This document shows positions 60,815 through 64,000 of a DNA stretch of 64,000 bases, piece by piece. The stretch comes from Leptotrichia sp. OH3620_COT-345 (lineage in GTDB: Bacteria > Fusobacteriota > Fusobacteriia > Fusobacteriales > Leptotrichiaceae): NCBI RefSeq assembly GCF_003932895.1, contig NZ_RQYW01000002.1, positions 62,001-126,000 on the forward strand. Direction: 5' to 3'. Each line of letters begins with the position of its first letter. The stretch's first letter is position 1. The notes under the pieces were generated by a model. It was not told where the DNA came from. It saw only the letters and a list, made by a program, of their open reading frames with translations, and did not search any database. The translations under genes and the position numbers were made by a program.

Positions 60815-61933
60815 TTATTTAAATATAATAAGCAGTGCTCCTGCGGCAACTGCCGATCCTATTACTCCCGCCACATTAGGACCCATTGCATGCATGAGAA
60901 GGAAATTTCCCGGATCCTCTTCCTGTCCTACTTTTTGTACAACTCTTGCAGCCATTGGAACTGCCGAAACGCCCGCCGCTCCTATCATTGGATTTATTTT
61001 TCCTCCACTTAGTTTACACATCAGCTTTCCGAAAAGTACTCCACCTATTGTCCCGAATGAAAAGGCAAAAAGACCCAATGCAACTATTTTCAGTGTTGCA
61101 AAATTCAGGAATGTATGTGCATTTGCAGTTGCTCCCACTGTTATTCCAAGTACTATCGTTATACAGTAAAGCATAGCTCCTCTCACATGCTCCACAAGGT
61201 TAGGCACAAGACCCGCTTCCTTTATGAGATTTCCAAGCATCAACATCCCTATAAGAGGAGCGGATGAAGGCACAAGCAGAATAACTACAACTGTTACTAT
61301 TATAGGAAACAGTATTTTCTCCCTTTTACTTACATTTCTTAATTGCACCATTCTGATTTTTCTTTCTTTCTCAGTTGTAAGCATTCTTATTATAGGCGGT
61401 TGTATTACAGGTACCAATGCCATATATGAATATGCGGCAACTGCTATAGGACCTAATAAATGAGGTGCTAATTTCGTTGTCAAATATATTGCAGTAGGCC
61501 CGTCAGCTCCTCCTATTATCCCTATAGAAGCGGCTTCCCTCCCTGTAAGTCCAAGTAATATCGCACCTAAAAATGCCACAAATATTCCGAACTGTGCTGC
61601 CGCTCCAAGAAGCAGGCTTTTCGGATTGGCTATTAAAGGACCGAAATCAGTGGATGCTCCTATTGCCAGAAAAATCAATGGCGGATAAATTCCCATTTTT
61701 ACTCCCTGATATAAATAATACAGAAGTCCTCCCGATTCCATCAATCCTTCTTTTGGAACTCCCGGCAAATTCACAAGTAGCATTCCGAAGGCTATCGGAA
61801 GCAGCAGATACGGCTCATATTCTTTTTTTATTGCTAAATACAATAACCCCAATGCTACAATAATCATAATAAACTGACTTAAAGTAAGCATCGATATTCC
61901 TGTTGTCTTATAAAGGGTTAACAGTAACTCCAT
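60815..61933 (-). CDS. oadB: Na+-pumping oxaloacetate decarboxylase, beta subunit
   Basis: Membrane subunit that couples decarboxylation of carboxybiotin to sodium export. The 372 residues hold about nine to eleven membrane segments, with the conserved [20 protein letters not shown] (key Asp), [19 protein letters not shown], and [19 protein letters not shown] with [20 protein letters not shown]. The sequence does not by itself separate it from methylmalonyl- or glutaconyl-CoA decarboxylase beta subunits; the citrate lyase genes make oxaloacetate the likely substrate. It lies between the biotin carrier and citD. Confidence 0.93.
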   Translation of the reverse strand: MELLLTLYKTTGISMLTLSQFIMIIVALGLLYLAIKKEYEPYLLLPIAFGMLLVNLPGVPKEGLMESGGLLYYLYQGVKMGIYPPLIFLAIGASTDFGPLIANPKSLLLGAAAQFGIFVAFLGAILLGLTGREAASIGIIGGADGPTAIYLTTKLAPHLLGPIAVAAYSYMALVPVIQPPIIRMLTTEKERKIRMVQLRNVSKREKILFPIIVTVVVILLVPSSAPLIGMLMLGNLIKEAGLVPNLVEHVRGAMLYCITIVLGITVGATANAHTFLNFATLKIVALGLFAFSFGTIGGVLFGKLMCKLSGGKINPMIGAAGVSAVPMAARVVQKVGQEEDPGNFLLMHAMGPNVAGVIGSAVAAGALLIIFK

Positions 61934-61953
61934 TTTTTTCTCCTTTCTTTAAA

Positions 61954-62313
61954 TTATGCTATTGTAATTAATGTATTTCCTGTTTCTACTGTATCTCCTT
62001 TTGTTACATTTATCCCTGATACTGTTCCATCCACAGGTGCTACTATGGGATTTTCCATTTTCATGGCTTCCAGTACAAGGAGAGTTTCCCCCGCTTTTAC
62101 TTTCTGTCCTATGGAAACGTCAACATTTAATACGAGTCCCTGCATCGGGGCTTCCACTTTTGTTCCTTCTACTGAAGATAGAGTATTTCCTCCTGATTTT
62201 AATTCTTCCTTCTTCGGAGAAACCGTTTCTATTTTTCCTTCTTTTTCACTTACAGATTCCACTTCCACTTCATAGACCTTTTCTCCTATTTTTATTTTGT
62301 ACATTTTTATCAT
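61954..62313 (-). CDS. Biotin carrier protein of the decarboxylase
   Basis: Separate biotinyl subunit, 119 residues. The C-terminal half is a lipoyl/biotinyl domain with the biotin-accepting Lys in LVLEAMKMENPIVAP. The N-terminal part resembles the end of carboxyltransferase subunits (MYKIKIGEKVYEVEVESV), followed by a polar linker. I use the ATG at 62313, seven bases behind AAGGAG; a TTG two codons earlier is in frame. In Klebsiella this domain is fused to OadA; here it stands alone, as in glutaconyl-CoA and methylmalonyl-CoA decarboxylases. Confidence 0.92.
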   Translation of the reverse strand: MIKMYKIKIGEKVYEVEVESVSEKEGKIETVSPKKEELKSGGNTLSSVEGTKVEAPMQGLVLNVDVSIGQKVKAGETLLVLEAMKMENPIVAPVDGTVSGINVTKGDTVETGNTLITIA

Positions 62314-62416
62314 AGTCAATCTCCTTATAAAAATATAATTTACGTTTTTTCAGGATAACATCCAATCCTTTATTACTTTATCCATTTAATTATTAAAATC
62401 CTTGAATTTATACGAA

Positions 62417-62743
62417 TTAATTAACTTCTCTTATTGACTTTACTCTCACATATGCATTTTCATCTTCACCCGCAGCTTCTATTACCGACACCATTACCGC
62501 TGCCAACATTTTATCATCCTTTATATCTTCAGGACTCAATTTTGCCCTGTTTTCTTGGGAAGGTTTAAAAACAGTCGGTTGTGATTGCCGTTTATTTCCT
62601 TCCTTTTCCGAAGGAATATATTTAAAAAGAGATAGAATGAAAGAAATTAAAATCAATACTAAAAATACTACCGTCATACTTATAACTGTTACAAATAATG
62701 CTTCCGTCAATGTTATCGGTGAACTTCCATATATTATTCTCAT
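62417..62743 (-). CDS. oadG: Oxaloacetate decarboxylase gamma chain-like protein
   Basis: Small subunit (108 residues) that holds the decarboxylase complex together. One membrane segment (about residues 15-42, ALFVTVISMTVVFLVLIL) is followed by a polar linker. The C-terminal tail (DDKMLAAVMVSVIEAAGEDE) matches the family. The tail lacks the His-rich zinc site of the enterobacterial protein. It stands between oadA and the biotin carrier gene. Confidence 0.85.
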   Translation of the reverse strand: MRIIYGSSPITLTEALFVTVISMTVVFLVLILISFILSLFKYIPSEKEGNKRQSQPTVFKPSQENRAKLSPEDIKDDKMLAAVMVSVIEAAGEDENAYVRVKSIREVN

Positions 62744-62761
62744 ATAAATTTTCCCTTTCTT

Positions 62762-64000
62762 TTAAAATATTACATTTATAGTCTGCTCTTTTACTTCTTC
62801 TTTTTTCCCTTTTTCAGGATTATTCCTATTTTCCAGATAAGGTTGGGCAGTTTGAGGGAACATGGCATACATCAGTATATCTTCATCAGATTTTACCAAA
62901 TCCCCCGCCTCATTTTTTATTGTTTCATATTCACTATCTATTAAATCCGCCGGTCTTCCTGTGAATAATTCTTCTTCGCCTATTACAGTTTTTTTCATTT
63001 CTTCTGAAATAGGTACCGGAGATTTACCATACAGACCCTTTACATAATCTTTTATTTCTTTGGGAATCATTTTATATCGGTTTCCTGTAAGTACATTAAA
63101 TACAGACTGTGTTCCAACCATCTGACTTAAAGGAGTTACAAGAGGAGGATACCCGAGATCGGCCCTTACTTTAGGAATTTCCTTGAGCACTTCCTCATAT
63201 TTATGTTCCGCTTTCTGCGCCTTCAGTTGTGACAACATATTTGAAAGCATTCCTCCCGGAAGCTGATATTCAACTATGCTCGGTTCGACAAATAATGCCT
63301 GTGGATTTAATGTTCCGTTATCCAGATATTTTTTTCTTATCGGTTTGAAATATTCGGCTATTTCCTTTAAAAGTTCCAAATCAAACCCCGTATCATATTC
63401 AGTTCCTTGAAGTGTTCTTACAAGAGATTCCGTTGTAGGCTGGGATGTCCCTCCTGATAAAGGGGAAACTGCAGTATCAACTATATCTGCTCCTGCTTCT
63501 ATCCCTTTCAGATTTGCCATTGCTCCAAGCCCTGCAGTAGCATGAGTATGAAGTTCAATAGGAACATTTACCGTTTTTTTCAACTCACTTATAAGCTCAT
63601 AAGCTTTATAAGGGAGCAGTATCCCCGACATATCTTTTACAGCAATGGAATCGGCACCCATATCTTCCATTTCCTTAGCCAGATTTTTGAAATATTCGGT
63701 AGTATGAACGGGACTTATTGTATAGCATATTGCCAACTGACTGTGACCTCCATATTTTTTTGTACTCTCACATGCTTGCCTTATATTTCTTACATCATTC
63801 AGTGCATCAAATATTCTTATTATATCTATTCCGTTTTTTATGGATTTTTCTACAAATTTGTCCACTATGTCATCGGCATAATGTCTGTATCCGAGTAAAT
63901 TTTGTCCTCTCAAGAGCATCTGAAGTTTTGTATTTTTTGCCCTTTTTCTTATTTCCCTCAGTCTTTCCCACGGATCTTCATTTAAAAATCTTATTGCCGA
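62762..64000 (-). CDS. oadA: Oxaloacetate decarboxylase alpha subunit, carboxyltransferase (5' end outside window)
   Basis: The frame runs open to the right edge; about 412 residues are seen. Carboxyltransferase motifs: QMLLRGQNLLGYRHYADDIV, VKDMSGILLPYKAYEL, and IELHTHATAGLGAMANLKGI with the two metal-binding His. Further blocks are YQLPGGMLSNM and TPLSQMVGTQSVFNVLTG. The protein ends soon after the conserved carboxyltransferase domain (KEEVKEQTINVIF), without a biotinyl domain, which is encoded separately at 61954. It leads the set oadA-oadG-biotin carrier-oadB-citD-citE-citF, so citrate would be cut to acetate and oxaloacetate and the latter decarboxylated with sodium export. The promoter lies beyond the window. 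Confidence 0.93.
   Translation of the reverse strand, partial: SAIRFLNEDPWERLREIRKRAKNTKLQMLLRGQNLLGYRHYADDIVDKFVEKSIKNGIDIIRIFDALNDVRNIRQACESTKKYGGHSQLAICYTISPVHTTEYFKNLAKEMEDMGADSIAVKDMSGILLPYKAYELISELKKTVNVPIELHTHATAGLGAMANLKGIEAGADIVDTAVSPLSGGTSQPTTESLVRTLQGTEYDTGFDLELLKEIAEYFKPIRKKYLDNGTLNPQALFVEPSIVEYQLPGGMLSNMLSQLKAQKAEHKYEEVLKEIPKVRADLGYPPLVTPLSQMVGTQSVFNVLTGNRYKMIPKEIKDYVKGLYGKSPVPISEEMKKTVIGEEELFTGRPADLIDSEYETIKNEAGDLVKSDEDILMYAMFPQTAQPYLENRNNPEKGKKEEVKEQTINVIF

Overview
The window is very AT-rich and reads as a chromosome segment of a fermentative, outer-membrane-bearing anaerobe of the Fusobacteriota, most likely Leptotrichia or a close relative. That placement is an inference. 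It rests on base composition, on a citrate lyase plus Na+-pumping oxaloacetate decarboxylase cluster, on exported proteins with lipoboxes or an outer-membrane barrel, and on housekeeping proteins that look partly Firmicutes-like (RNase J, RbgA, OatA-type acyltransferase, paired glycolipid glycosyltransferases). No rRNA, CRISPR array, prophage or complete insertion sequence was seen.

Layout. 1-5.1 kb: start of an exported protein, pgk, a phosphoesterase, xpt, a five-tRNA array (Leu, Lys, His, Gly, Pro) and a small exported protein. 5.4-15.3 kb: a plus-strand exopolysaccharide operon related to pel. Its genes are a pelD without a GGDEF domain, a stand-alone pelA deacetylase, pelE, pelF, and a pelG whose reading frame runs on without a stop into a repeat-rich lipoprotein; these are followed by an outer-membrane barrel gene and a lipoprotein glycoside hydrolase that looks cut short. 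15.6-17.6 kb: an orphan lipoprotein and a DUF6602/PD-(D/E)xK-like protein. 17.8-33.8 kb: a long minus-strand run of housekeeping genes (DUF445, ruvB, rsmE, mtaB, a LytR_C lipoprotein, rsfS, PBP2, RNase J, yhbY, DUF212, tlyA, ctpA, rsmI, rbgA, two glycolipid glycosyltransferases) behind one clear promoter at 33.77 kb. 33.9-36.1 kb: comEC, a pseudopilin and an unlisted 41-codon gene. 36.2-41 kb: a PAP2 phosphatase, an alcohol dehydrogenase and a selenium/sulfur-type trio (cysteine desulfurase, YedE, DUF3343). 41.2-57 kb: DeoR regulator, GH13 amylase, M18 aminopeptidase, pgi, FMN reductase, OatA-like acyltransferase, tRNA-Gln, thiN, pheT, a PH-like membrane protein, pheS, DUF454 and tRNA-Ser. 58-64 kb: citF-citE-citD-oadB-biotin carrier-oadG-oadA, all on the minus strand, with oadA running off the right edge.

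Three things stand out. The first is the pel-like operon with its lipoprotein fused to PelG and its own outer-membrane pieces. The second is a family of five dispersed intergenic repeats, four of them at the 3' ends of minus-strand genes; several carry a hairpin with compensatory base changes, and one supplies the last codons and stop of comEC. The third is a second repeat type with shared terminal inverted repeats (52.0 and 57.5 kb). Promoters are unusually legible: TTGAAA or TTGACA, 17 bases, then TATAAT-like boxes, often with an upstream TGC. All calls come from reading the sequence; no database search was run.
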